Notes under the pieces: model-generated | What the model saw: only the letters and a program-made list of their open reading frames with translations | What the model was told of the DNA's origin: nothing | Database searches by the model: none | DNA from: an uncultured Collinsella sp. | Lineage (GTDB): Bacteria; Actinomycetota; Coriobacteriia; Coriobacteriales; Coriobacteriaceae | Direction of reading: 5' to 3' | NCBI GenBank assembly: GCA_902493835.1 | Contig: CABURG010000023.1 | Location: forward strand, 1-16,551 | Length of the DNA stretch: 16,551 bases | Shown here: in pieces, positions 9,108-14,931 of the stretch | How positions within the stretch are numbered: position 1 is the first letter of the stretch | Layout: the number at the start of each line of letters is the position of its first letter | Made by a program: the position numbers and the translations under genes

Positions 9108-9143
9108 TCAAACGATTTAGCGTTCGACCATTTGCGAACACAT

Positions 9144-9182
9144 CATGCCCGGGATGGCCCAGCCACCCCGGGCATGCTTTTT
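9144..9182 (+). terminator. Intrinsic terminator of the ATP synthase operon
   Basis: CATGCCCGGG (9144-9153) and CCCGGGCATG (9167-9176) form a perfect ten-pair stem with a 13-base loop, followed by C and five T (9178-9182). A smaller dyad, GTTCG/CGAAC, lies just upstream at 9122-9139. The terminator abuts the murA ribosome-binding site. Confidence 0.9.
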
Positions 9183-9195
9183 GAAAGGGTAGACC

Positions 9196-10479
9196 TTGGA
9201 TATTATCCGCGTTGAGGGTGGCCACGCCATCGGAGGCTCCGTGCCCGTCTCGGGTGCCAAGAACTCCGCGCTCAAACTCATGGCGGCAACGCTTCTGGCG
9301 CCGGGCAAGACGACGCTGCAGAACGTGCCCGATATTTCCGATGTTCACGTGATGGGCAAGGTGCTCAAGGGCATGGGCGCTACGATCGATGTTCTCGACG
9401 AGCACACGCTCGAGATTGATACCTCTCAGGTCGATTCTTGGGAGGCCCCCTACGAGCTCGTTGCCAAGATGCGTGCTTCCACAGCCGTGATGGGACCCCT
9501 GCTGGGTCGCTTCCATCGCGCCAAGATCGCCATGCCGGGCGGCTGCAACCTGGGTGCTCGCAAGATCGATATGCACATTCTTGGTCTTGAGGCCCTGGGC
9601 GTTGAGTTCGATACCGCCCACGGCTACATCAACGCTAATGCGCCCCAAGGTCTGCGCGGTACCACCGTCACGCTCGAGTTCGCCAGCGTCGGTGCGACCG
9701 AGAACCTCATCATGGCATCCGTGCGCGCGCAGGGCACCACGGTTATCGACAATGCCGCCCGCGAGCCCGAGATCGTCGATCTCGCCAACATGCTCAACGA
9801 GATGGGCGCCAAGATTGTTGGCGCCGGTACGCCTGTCGTGACCATCGAGGGCGTGGAAGAGCTGCATCCTGTTACCCATCGCGTAGTGGGCGACCGCATC
9901 GAGGCCGGTACCTTTATCGTTGCCGGTGCGTTGATGGCCGACGATCGCGGTGTCGATGTCACGGGCTTTTGCCCCATTCACTTGGGCATGGTGCTCAAGA
10001 AGATGGAGCTCATGGGTATCAACTGCGAGCGCGTCGAGGATGGCGTCCATGTGAACCGTGCCAAGCGTATCAAGCCGGTCGACATCCAGACGCTTCCGTT
10101 CCCCGGCTTCCCGACGGACATGCAGGCGCAGATTATGGTGCTCTCCGCCCTTGCCGATGGTAGCTCCGTTATCACCGAGAACATCTTCGAGAATCGCTTT
10201 ATGTTTGCCTCTGAGCTGGTGCGCATGGGTGCCGACATTCGTATCGAGAGTCATCATGCCATGATTCATGGCGTCAAGGGCTTCTCGGGTGCACAGGTTA
10301 CCTCGCCCGATCTGCGTGGCGGAGCGGCCCTCGTCGTAGCGGGCTTGATCGCCGACGGGACGACCGAGGTTTCGGCCATCCATCACATCAAGCGCGGCTA
10401 CGAGCAGTTTGTCGAAAAGCTGCAGGCGCTCGGCGCGCATGTCGAGCATGCTACCGTCCCCGATCCCGTCATCTACTAA
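9196..10479 (+). CDS. murA: UDP-N-acetylglucosamine 1-carboxyvinyltransferase (TTG start)
   Basis: First committed step of peptidoglycan synthesis: transfer of enolpyruvate from PEP to UDP-GlcNAc in the cytoplasm. The 427 residues match the family's roughly 420. K22-N23 lie in GAKNSALKLM. R93 lies in KMRAST. The catalytic cysteine C117 is in MPGGCNLGARKIDMH and D308 is in GFPTDMQAQ. Because the active-site residue is Cys rather than Asp, fosfomycin sensitivity would be expected on family grounds. The TTG start at 9196 is supported by AAAGGG at 9184-9189, six bases upstream; no ATG lies near enough to preserve the conserved N-terminus. An atpC-murA neighbourhood also occurs in many Firmicutes. 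Confidence 0.96.
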   Translation: MDIIRVEGGHAIGGSVPVSGAKNSALKLMAATLLAPGKTTLQNVPDISDVHVMGKVLKGMGATIDVLDEHTLEIDTSQVDSWEAPYELVAKMRASTAVMGPLLGRFHRAKIAMPGGCNLGARKIDMHILGLEALGVEFDTAHGYINANAPQGLRGTTVTLEFASVGATENLIMASVRAQGTTVIDNAAREPEIVDLANMLNEMGAKIVGAGTPVVTIEGVEELHPVTHRVVGDRIEAGTFIVAGALMADDRGVDVTGFCPIHLGMVLKKMELMGINCERVEDGVHVNRAKRIKPVDIQTLPFPGFPTDMQAQIMVLSALADGSSVITENIFENRFMFASELVRMGADIRIESHHAMIHGVKGFSGAQVTSPDLRGGAALVVAGLIADGTTEVSAIHHIKRGYEQFVEKLQALGAHVEHATVPDPVIY

Positions 10480-10491
10480 TACAGGTTGCCT

Positions 10492-11727
10492 ATGTTTAAT
10501 AAAAAGCCCCTCGCGGATACCACCGCCCGAAGACCCTCAACTGGTGCGCAGGCCAAGATCTACAGTCGCGATAACGTGGCTCGCTATTCCGAGCGCGCTC
10601 GCCAACGTCGTCGTAGCTACACGATTCGTCACGTCGCGCTCATTGTCGTGCTTGGCGTGCTGCTGAGTGCCACTACCGCTGCCGGCCTGTGGTTTGCCAC
10701 CATTATGGGCAAGCTCGGCGATTCTAATGTCATTACCGACAATCTGCGTCGGGTTCTGGTTGACACCGATGAGGCAAAGGATCCGTTCTACGTGCTGCTT
10801 CTTGGCACCGACGGCCGTCCGGGCGAGGATACGTATCGTGCCGACTCGATTATCCTGGCACGCATCGACCCCACGCAAAAGCAGGCGACGCTCATTTCCG
10901 TTCCGCGCGACACCAAGGTCGAGTACAAGGGCGAGACCATGAAGATCAACGCCTGCCATACCGTTGGCGGCGCCGAGGCCATGGTCGAGGCGGTCAACGA
11001 GCTGTGCGGTGTTCAGATTTCCCACTATGCCGAGGTCAGCTTCGACGGTATGCAGGCGCTGATTGATTCGGTTGGCGGTATCGACATTAACGCAACCGAT
11101 GATGTTGACGACCCCGAGCACCTGGATATTAAGATTACCGCTGGCCAGCAGCATATGGACGGTGCCACCGCCCTTACCTATGCCCGCTGCCGCTACACCT
11201 ATGCCGACGGCGATTACACGCGCATGCGCCACCAGCGTCAGGTGCTTGGCGCCCTTGCCAACCAGATTCTCAATAACTTCGATGCCACGAAGATCTTTGG
11301 CCTGGTTAATTCGCTGTCCGATATGCTCGTAACCGATATGAGCGTTCAGGATATCGTGGCTACGGTCAACGCCATGCGCGGTATGGATGTCGACGGTATC
11401 TACTCGGCCAACCTGCCCTCGTACGCCGACGACAGCACCATGATCGACGGTGTGAGCTACGTCTTTGTCTACGAGGACGAGCTCAAGGAAATGATGGAGC
11501 GCGTCGATGCCGGCAAGGATCCCAAGGGTCCCAACACCATGGGTCTTTCCGACGGTTCCAGCTCTACGATCGGTGACCTGAACAACAACACGTCTGACGA
11601 CTACGCAAACGGTACCGCAACCTCATCGGTCAGCTCTGACGATTCCGATGACTCAAGCGATTCAAGCGATTCGGACTACTACGAAGAGCCCACCGGCGAC
11701 GGCAACGGCTACGAAGCCAACTACTAG
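10492..11727 (+). CDS. LytR-CpsA-Psr (LCP) family cell-wall glycopolymer transferase
   Basis: LCP enzymes move lipid-linked glycopolymers onto peptidoglycan outside the membrane. The product has 411 residues: a basic cytoplasmic N-terminus (RYSERARQRRRSYTIRH, about 31-47), one membrane segment at about 48-72, and the LCP domain at about 99-262. The domain contains VLLLGTDGRPGED, the RADSIILARIDP strand, ISVPRDTKV, FDGMQALIDSVGGIDI and the conserved ALTYARCRY...GDYTRMRHQRQV segment with catalytic-site arginines. A linker and an acidic serine/aspartate-rich tail (about 380-398) follow. ATG 10492 is preferred over TTG 10486 because CAGG at 10482-10485 is six bases before the ATG but touches the TTG. 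It lies 12 bases after murA, so cotranscription is likely. The polymer substrate cannot be told. Confidence 0.92.
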   Translation: MFNKKPLADTTARRPSTGAQAKIYSRDNVARYSERARQRRRSYTIRHVALIVVLGVLLSATTAAGLWFATIMGKLGDSNVITDNLRRVLVDTDEAKDPFYVLLLGTDGRPGEDTYRADSIILARIDPTQKQATLISVPRDTKVEYKGETMKINACHTVGGAEAMVEAVNELCGVQISHYAEVSFDGMQALIDSVGGIDINATDDVDDPEHLDIKITAGQQHMDGATALTYARCRYTYADGDYTRMRHQRQVLGALANQILNNFDATKIFGLVNSLSDMLVTDMSVQDIVATVNAMRGMDVDGIYSANLPSYADDSTMIDGVSYVFVYEDELKEMMERVDAGKDPKGPNTMGLSDGSSSTIGDLNNNTSDDYANGTATSSVSSDDSDDSSDSSDSDYYEEPTGDGNGYEANY

Positions 11728-11728
11728 A

Positions 11729-11820
11729 GTTACGCGGTTTTACCAAACCGCGTAACCGCTTGACGCTGCAAACCCGCCAGAGCGGCAATCTGCCTTTCAA
11801 CTTCGGCGGCATGATCAAAA
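11729..11820. repeat. Two-hairpin intergenic repeat, copy 1
   Basis: It begins with a perfect 12-pair hairpin, GTTACGCGGTTT / AAACCGCGTAAC, loop TACC (11729-11756). The shared block GCTTGACGCTGC follows, then a small hairpin GGCA-ATC-TGCC at 11784-11794, then GGCATGATCAAAA. It aligns without gaps to a second copy 94 bases downstream. There is no T-run on either strand after the main hairpin, so it is not an ordinary terminator. It starts two bases after the LCP stop codon. Its function is unknown. Confidence 0.75.
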
Positions 11821-11822
11821 AA

Positions 11823-11914
11823 GTTACGGCGTTTTACCAAACGCCGTAACGGCTCGACGCTGCGCGCCGCCCAAGGTGACAATTTGTCATTCAAAAGGCA
11901 GGGCATGACCAGAA
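11823..11914. repeat. Two-hairpin intergenic repeat, copy 2
   Basis: The main hairpin is GTTACGGCGTTT / AAACGCCGTAAC with the same TACC loop (11823-11850). The block GCTCGACGCTGC follows, then GACA-ATT-TGTC at 11878-11888 with one extra outer T-A pair. Compared with copy 1, two adjacent base pairs of the main stem are swapped on both arms, and one pair of the small stem changes from G-C to A-T on both arms. The 3' part of this copy overlaps the left arm of a strong terminator. Confidence 0.75.
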
Positions 11915-11935
11915 GGTCAATGCCCTGCCTTTTTC
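11893..11935 (+). terminator. Strong bidirectional terminator after the murA-LCP unit
   Basis: AAAAGGCAGGGCAT (11893-11906) pairs with ATGCCCTGCCTTTT (11920-11933). An inner GACC/GGTC extends the stem around loop AGAA with one bulged A. Five T follow the + strand stem, and the A-run at the left base would serve the opposite strand. It would end transcripts from murA and the LCP gene. Confidence 0.9.
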
Positions 11936-12011
11936 ATGCCAACTTGTTCACCTTGGACGTCGCTCGCTGACGTTGGCTCAACCTGCGGTGCTGACTACTC
12001 CCCTTGCCACC
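11936..12011. other. Non-coding stretch between two terminators
   Basis: The gap between the LCP gene and pepT spans 11728-12077 (350 bases). Apart from the two repeat copies and the two terminators, this 76-base stretch shows no convincing gene, promoter or hairpin. Confidence 0.5.
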
Positions 12012-12053
12012 AAAAACCGCCTCGTTCTCGGTTTTTGAGGACGGGGCGGTTTT
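12012..12053 (-). terminator. Terminator of pepT (works towards the left)
   Basis: AAAACCGCC (12013-12021) pairs with GGCGGTTTT (12045-12053). The stem continues through a T-G pair and CGT/ACG, with a small inner CTC/GAG hairpin. Read on the minus strand the stem is followed by TTTTT (12016-12012), as expected 25 bases beyond the pepT stop. A T-run of four at 12050-12053 means it could also act on the + strand. Confidence 0.85.
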
Positions 12054-12077
12054 GCTTACCTAGATTGTTCGAGTTCC

Positions 12078-13325
12078 TTATGCAAAGCGGGCGACGAGCT
12101 CCTGGAGCACGTCGGTCATCTTGACGAGCGAACTGACCGGGACGAACTCGTTGACGCCGTGGTAGCAATAGCCGCCGGTGGAAAGGTTGGGGCAGGGCAG
12201 ACCGCGGAACGACAGCTGAGCGCCGTCGGTGCCGCCGCGAATCGGCAGCACTTGGGGCTCAACGCCGCAGGCAAGGTAGGCTTCCTTGGCAACATCAATA
12301 AGCTCGGGATAGTCACGAACGATCTCGGCCATATTTCGATACTGCTGCTTAATCTCGACCGTCACGCGCTCCTCACCCAGACGCTGGTTGAGCATCGAGG
12401 CGGCGGCATCAATAAGGTCGAGTTTCTGCTGGAACTTGGCGGCGTCATGGTCGCGGACGATATAGCGCGCTGTGGCGTGATCGACGGTCGCAGATACACC
12501 CTCAAGGTGATAAAAGCCCTCGTAGCTTTCCGTATACTCCGGGCGCTGCACGTAGGGGAGCAACGCGTTGAAGTCGCAGAACAGATTGCCTGCGTTGACC
12601 ATACGACCCTTAGCGTCGCCCGGGTGGATGGACTGGCCCTCAAAGCGGACGGTCGCCTCGGCGGCGTTAAAGCACTCCCACTCCAGCTCGCCGATGGGGC
12701 CGCCGTCGACCGTGTAGGCGTACTTGCAGCCAAAGGCATCGATATCCAACAGCTCGGCTCCGTGGCCGATCTCCTCGTCAGGGCAGAAGCAAATGCCGAG
12801 TGTGGGATGGGGCAGAGAAGGGTCCTGAGCGATACGCGCGACAAGCGACATGATCTCGGCGACGCCTGCCTTGTCGTCCGCGCCCAGCAGCGTGGTGCCA
12901 TCGCTGCAGACCAGGTCCTCACCCGCGAGGTCATTCAGGGCGGGAAGCTTGGCGGTACTCATGGCAACGGGTTTACCGTCAACCGTGCCGCAGACCAGGT
13001 CGCCGCCTTCGTAGTGCACGATGTGCGGCTTCACACCGGCGCCCGGTGCAACTTCGGTGGTGTCGAGATGGGCGATCAGGCCCAGGGCGGGCTTGTCCTC
13101 AGCGCCCGCACTTGCGGGGATATGCGCGCAGACATAGGCGTGCTCGGTCACGTGGGCATCTTCCGCACCAAGCTCGCGCAGCTCTTCAGCCAGCACGTTG
13201 GCAAGGTCAAACTGAACGGCGCTCGAGGGTACCTGGTCGCAGTTTGCATCCTCGGACTGCGTGTTGATCTGGACGTAGCGCAAAAAGCGTTCGAGGACAT
13301 CGGGGCTCGTGGTGGTGTTTTCCAT
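12078..13325 (-). CDS. pepT: Peptidase T (tripeptide aminopeptidase, M20 family)
   Basis: Cytoplasmic metalloenzyme, dinuclear zinc in characterised family members, that removes the N-terminal residue of tripeptides. The 415 residues match the usual 405-415. Metal and catalytic residues are visible: H86 and D88 in IAHLDTTEV, D150 in LLGADDKAGVAEI, E184 (general base) and E185 in CPDEEIGHGAE, D207 in YTVDGGPIGELE, and H389 in CYHGVNEFVP. Substrate-pocket segments GTDGAQLSFRG and FEGQSIHPGDAKGRMVNA are also present. ATG at 13325-13323 is chosen because GGAG (complement of CTCC, 13334-13337) is eight bases upstream; an in-frame ATG near 13421 would add an unrelated basic extension. It is divergent from the metal-regulator gene, with an inverted repeat between them. 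Confidence 0.95.
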   Translation of the reverse strand: MENTTTSPDVLERFLRYVQINTQSEDANCDQVPSSAVQFDLANVLAEELRELGAEDAHVTEHAYVCAHIPASAGAEDKPALGLIAHLDTTEVAPGAGVKPHIVHYEGGDLVCGTVDGKPVAMSTAKLPALNDLAGEDLVCSDGTTLLGADDKAGVAEIMSLVARIAQDPSLPHPTLGICFCPDEEIGHGAELLDIDAFGCKYAYTVDGGPIGELEWECFNAAEATVRFEGQSIHPGDAKGRMVNAGNLFCDFNALLPYVQRPEYTESYEGFYHLEGVSATVDHATARYIVRDHDAAKFQQKLDLIDAAASMLNQRLGEERVTVEIKQQYRNMAEIVRDYPELIDVAKEAYLACGVEPQVLPIRGGTDGAQLSFRGLPCPNLSTGGYCYHGVNEFVPVSSLVKMTDVLQELVARFA

Positions 13326-13373
13326 AAAGACCGCTCCAATCTTGGTCGTCGTGTGCAACAAGAACTCTAGCAC

Positions 13374-13391
13374 GGTATGCCACGGCATACC
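13374..13391. promoter_or_regulatory. Candidate operator: perfect 8-bp inverted repeat
   Basis: GGTATGCC (13374-13381), a two-base spacer AC, then GGCATACC (13384-13391). It lies in the 120-base region between the divergent starts of pepT (13325) and the metal-dependent regulator (13446). If TAGAAT at 13409-13414 is the -10 box of the regulator gene, the right arm would occupy its -35 region. An 18-bp palindrome of this kind is typical in size for a dimeric winged-helix repressor; binding by the adjacent regulator is inference. Confidence 0.6.
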
Positions 13392-13408
13392 ACGACGCTT
13401 GGATGGGG

Positions 13409-13414
13409 TAGAAT
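13409..13414 (+). promoter_or_regulatory. Possible -10 element of the regulator/methyltransferase operon
   Basis: TAGAAT matches the -10 consensus at five of six positions and lies 31 bases before the chosen ATG. No good -35 hexamer is present; the expected place is covered by the inverted repeat, as can occur at regulated promoters. Confidence 0.35.
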
Positions 13415-13445
13415 CAGCCATTGAATGCGGAAGGGACGGAAGATC

Positions 13446-13868
13446 ATGGATACGACAAATAGCTCGCGCGAACTACATCTGACGGTGGCGAACGAAGACT
13501 ACTTGGAGTGCATGGTTCGCATTGAAAGCGAAGAGGGGGAAACCAACGGCGTGCGATCGGTCGACATCGCGCAGCGCCTTGGCGTCTCCAAGGCATCGGT
13601 CAATAAAGCGGTTTCGGCGCTCAAGGCATCCGAACTTGTCGAGCAATCGCACTACGGCAAGGTAGTCCTGACCGATCGCGGCCGCGAGGTTGGTACGGCT
13701 ATCTGGTACCGTCATCGCCTCATCCGCACGTTTTTGGTTCAGGAGCTCGGTGTCGAATTTGAGCGAGCCGATTCCGAGGCCTGCATGATGGAGCATGCGC
13801 TTTCCGAGGACACGATGAACCGCTGGCTCGCCTATCTCGAAAAGCAGGGAATCAGCGTCGAGGAATAG
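13446..13868 (+). CDS. DtxR/MntR-family metal-dependent transcriptional regulator
   Basis: The 140-residue product has a winged helix-turn-helix at about 14-80 (VRSVDIAQRLGVSKASVNKAVSALKASELVEQ, then the wing YGKVVLTDRG) and a helical dimerisation/metal domain at about 86-135. It has no C-terminal SH3-like domain, so in length it resembles MntR rather than DtxR or IdeR. Likely ligands by alignment are D18 and E21 (MntR D8, E11), H90, C113, E116 and H117, the last three in EACMMEHALS as in DtxR. The site therefore mixes MntR and DtxR features; which metal it senses is unclear. ATG 13446 is favoured by GGAAG at 13438-13442. ATG 13425 in the same frame lacks a ribosome-binding site. The methyltransferase gene starts ten bases after its stop. 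Confidence 0.88.
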   Translation: MDTTNSSRELHLTVANEDYLECMVRIESEEGETNGVRSVDIAQRLGVSKASVNKAVSALKASELVEQSHYGKVVLTDRGREVGTAIWYRHRLIRTFLVQELGVEFERADSEACMMEHALSEDTMNRWLAYLEKQGISVEE

Positions 13869-13878
13869 CGGGATATAT

Positions 13879-14772
13879 ATGGATACGAGTTATTACAACC
13901 GCTTTGGTGCCGAGGAACTTACGCGCCGCTTGTCGAGCGAGACCTTGTTGGCGCAGGGTCCCATGGGCAGTGTTCTGTTGAGTGAGTACGATGCCGCCGA
14001 CATTCCACCGGCGTTTTGGAATCTGGCAGAGCCGCAGACCGTTTCTCGTATCCATCGCTTGTATGTCGCCGCCGGCGCACAGGTGCTCATTACCAACACC
14101 TTTCAGGCATCGAGCTATGCCCTCAAGCACGACCAGATTGCGCCGTCCGTGGCGGAGGTCAATCGCGGGGCCGTCGACGATGCCCGCCAGGCGCACCCTC
14201 AGCTGCTGCTGGGCTCGATGGGCCCGATCGGTATTGAATGGTTTGCCGAGGACTCTGCCGAGTATCGTGAAATCCGAGGCATTGCGCGCGAACAGGCGCA
14301 CACCTTGCTCAATGCCGGCGTTGACGGTCTGCTGATCGAGACGGTGACGTCTATCCGTAATTTGCAGCCCATGCTTGCCGGCGCTCGAGATGCCGCCGAC
14401 GGCATGCCTGTTCTGGTGAGTTTTGTCGTTGACGATAAAGGCGACCTGTTGGGCGATGGCCTCAACATCGAGGCAGCCGTTTTGTACGCCGAAAAACACG
14501 GCGCAAACTCGGTTGGTGTTAATTGCTGTTCGCTTGCGGCCGCGAACGCGGCGGTGCCCAGGATGGTTGCATCGGCGACTACTCCCGTCACGGTGCGTCC
14601 CAACGTGGGCGATCCGGTCCAGACTCAGGATGGCCCCGTATGGCACGAGAACCCCGAAGCTTTCGCGCGCGCATGCATCGAATGGAGGCATGCCGGTGCC
14701 GCAATGGTGGGCAGTTGCTGTGGAACCACGGCAATCACTACGGCAGCGATGGCCGAGGCGCTCGATATATAA
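13879..14772 (+). CDS. Homocysteine S-methyltransferase family protein
   Basis: Transfers a methyl group to homocysteine to make methionine. The 297 residues form one zinc-dependent barrel domain of the MmuM/BHMT/MetH-N type. It starts with LLAQGPMGSVLL and contains ITNTFQASSYAL and GSMGPIGIEW. The zinc cysteines are C216 in GVNCCS and C280-C281 in GSCCGTT. There are no folate- or cobalamin-binding domains, so the methyl donor (S-methylmethionine, a methylated corrinoid partner or other) cannot be told. A weak GGGA at 13870-13873 precedes ATG 13879. It lies ten bases after the metal-dependent regulator, so the two are probably one operon, closed by a terminator six bases after the stop. Confidence 0.88.
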   Translation: MDTSYYNRFGAEELTRRLSSETLLAQGPMGSVLLSEYDAADIPPAFWNLAEPQTVSRIHRLYVAAGAQVLITNTFQASSYALKHDQIAPSVAEVNRGAVDDARQAHPQLLLGSMGPIGIEWFAEDSAEYREIRGIAREQAHTLLNAGVDGLLIETVTSIRNLQPMLAGARDAADGMPVLVSFVVDDKGDLLGDGLNIEAAVLYAEKHGANSVGVNCCSLAAANAAVPRMVASATTPVTVRPNVGDPVQTQDGPVWHENPEAFARACIEWRHAGAAMVGSCCGTTAITTAAMAEALDI

Positions 14773-14777
14773 AGGGC

Positions 14778-14807
14778 AAAACCGCTCCATACGGGGCGGT
14801 TTTTTTT
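14778..14807 (+). terminator. Terminator after the methyltransferase gene
   Basis: AAAACCGCTCC (14778-14788) pairs with GGGGCGGTTTT (14793-14803) over 11 pairs with one G-U and loop ATAC. A run of T extends to 14807. The base sequence closely resembles the pepT terminator at 12013-12053. Confidence 0.93.
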
Positions 14808-14815
14808 ATTGCTTG

Positions 14816-14878
14816 CATGTCCTCGGCAGCATTTGCCCAAATGGTGAATGCTGGTGCCGGCAGGTTGCCGAGTGCATG
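14816..14878 (+). promoter_or_regulatory. Potential structured leader upstream of the phosphohexomutase gene
   Basis: CATG (14816-14819) and CTCGGCAGC (14822-14830) can pair with GTTGCCGAG (14864-14872) and CATG (14875-14878), leaving a two-by-two internal loop. The enclosed segment can form ATTT/AAAT (14831-14842) and GCTG/CGGC (14850-14861), giving a three-way-junction shape. A ten-base palindrome GGGTATACCC follows at 14883-14892. No known riboswitch was recognised. It could also be a DNA-level dyad or chance. Confidence 0.35.
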
Positions 14879-14931
14879 TTGCGGGTATACCCCATGCGTA
14901 TCATGATCCAAACACTGTGAGGTGTCTGCGC

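Noticed and set aside
11729..11850. The paired hairpins as integron attC sites
   Set aside because: They start with GTTAC and end with GTAAC, the wrong orientation and content for RYYYAAC...GTTRRRY, and no integrase or cassette is nearby.
11729..11850. The main repeat hairpins as intrinsic terminators
   Set aside because: Neither strand has a T-run after the stem; real terminators with T-runs occur just downstream at 11893-11935 and 12012-12053.
11729..11914. The two repeat copies as a minimal CRISPR array
   Set aside because: The similarity extends across the whole 94-base unit, including the would-be spacer, there are only two copies, and no cas genes are present.
12159..13370. A 403-codon + strand open frame opposite pepT
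   Set aside because: The minus-strand frame carries all peptidase T catalytic motifs; this one has none and runs through the pepT terminator side without support.
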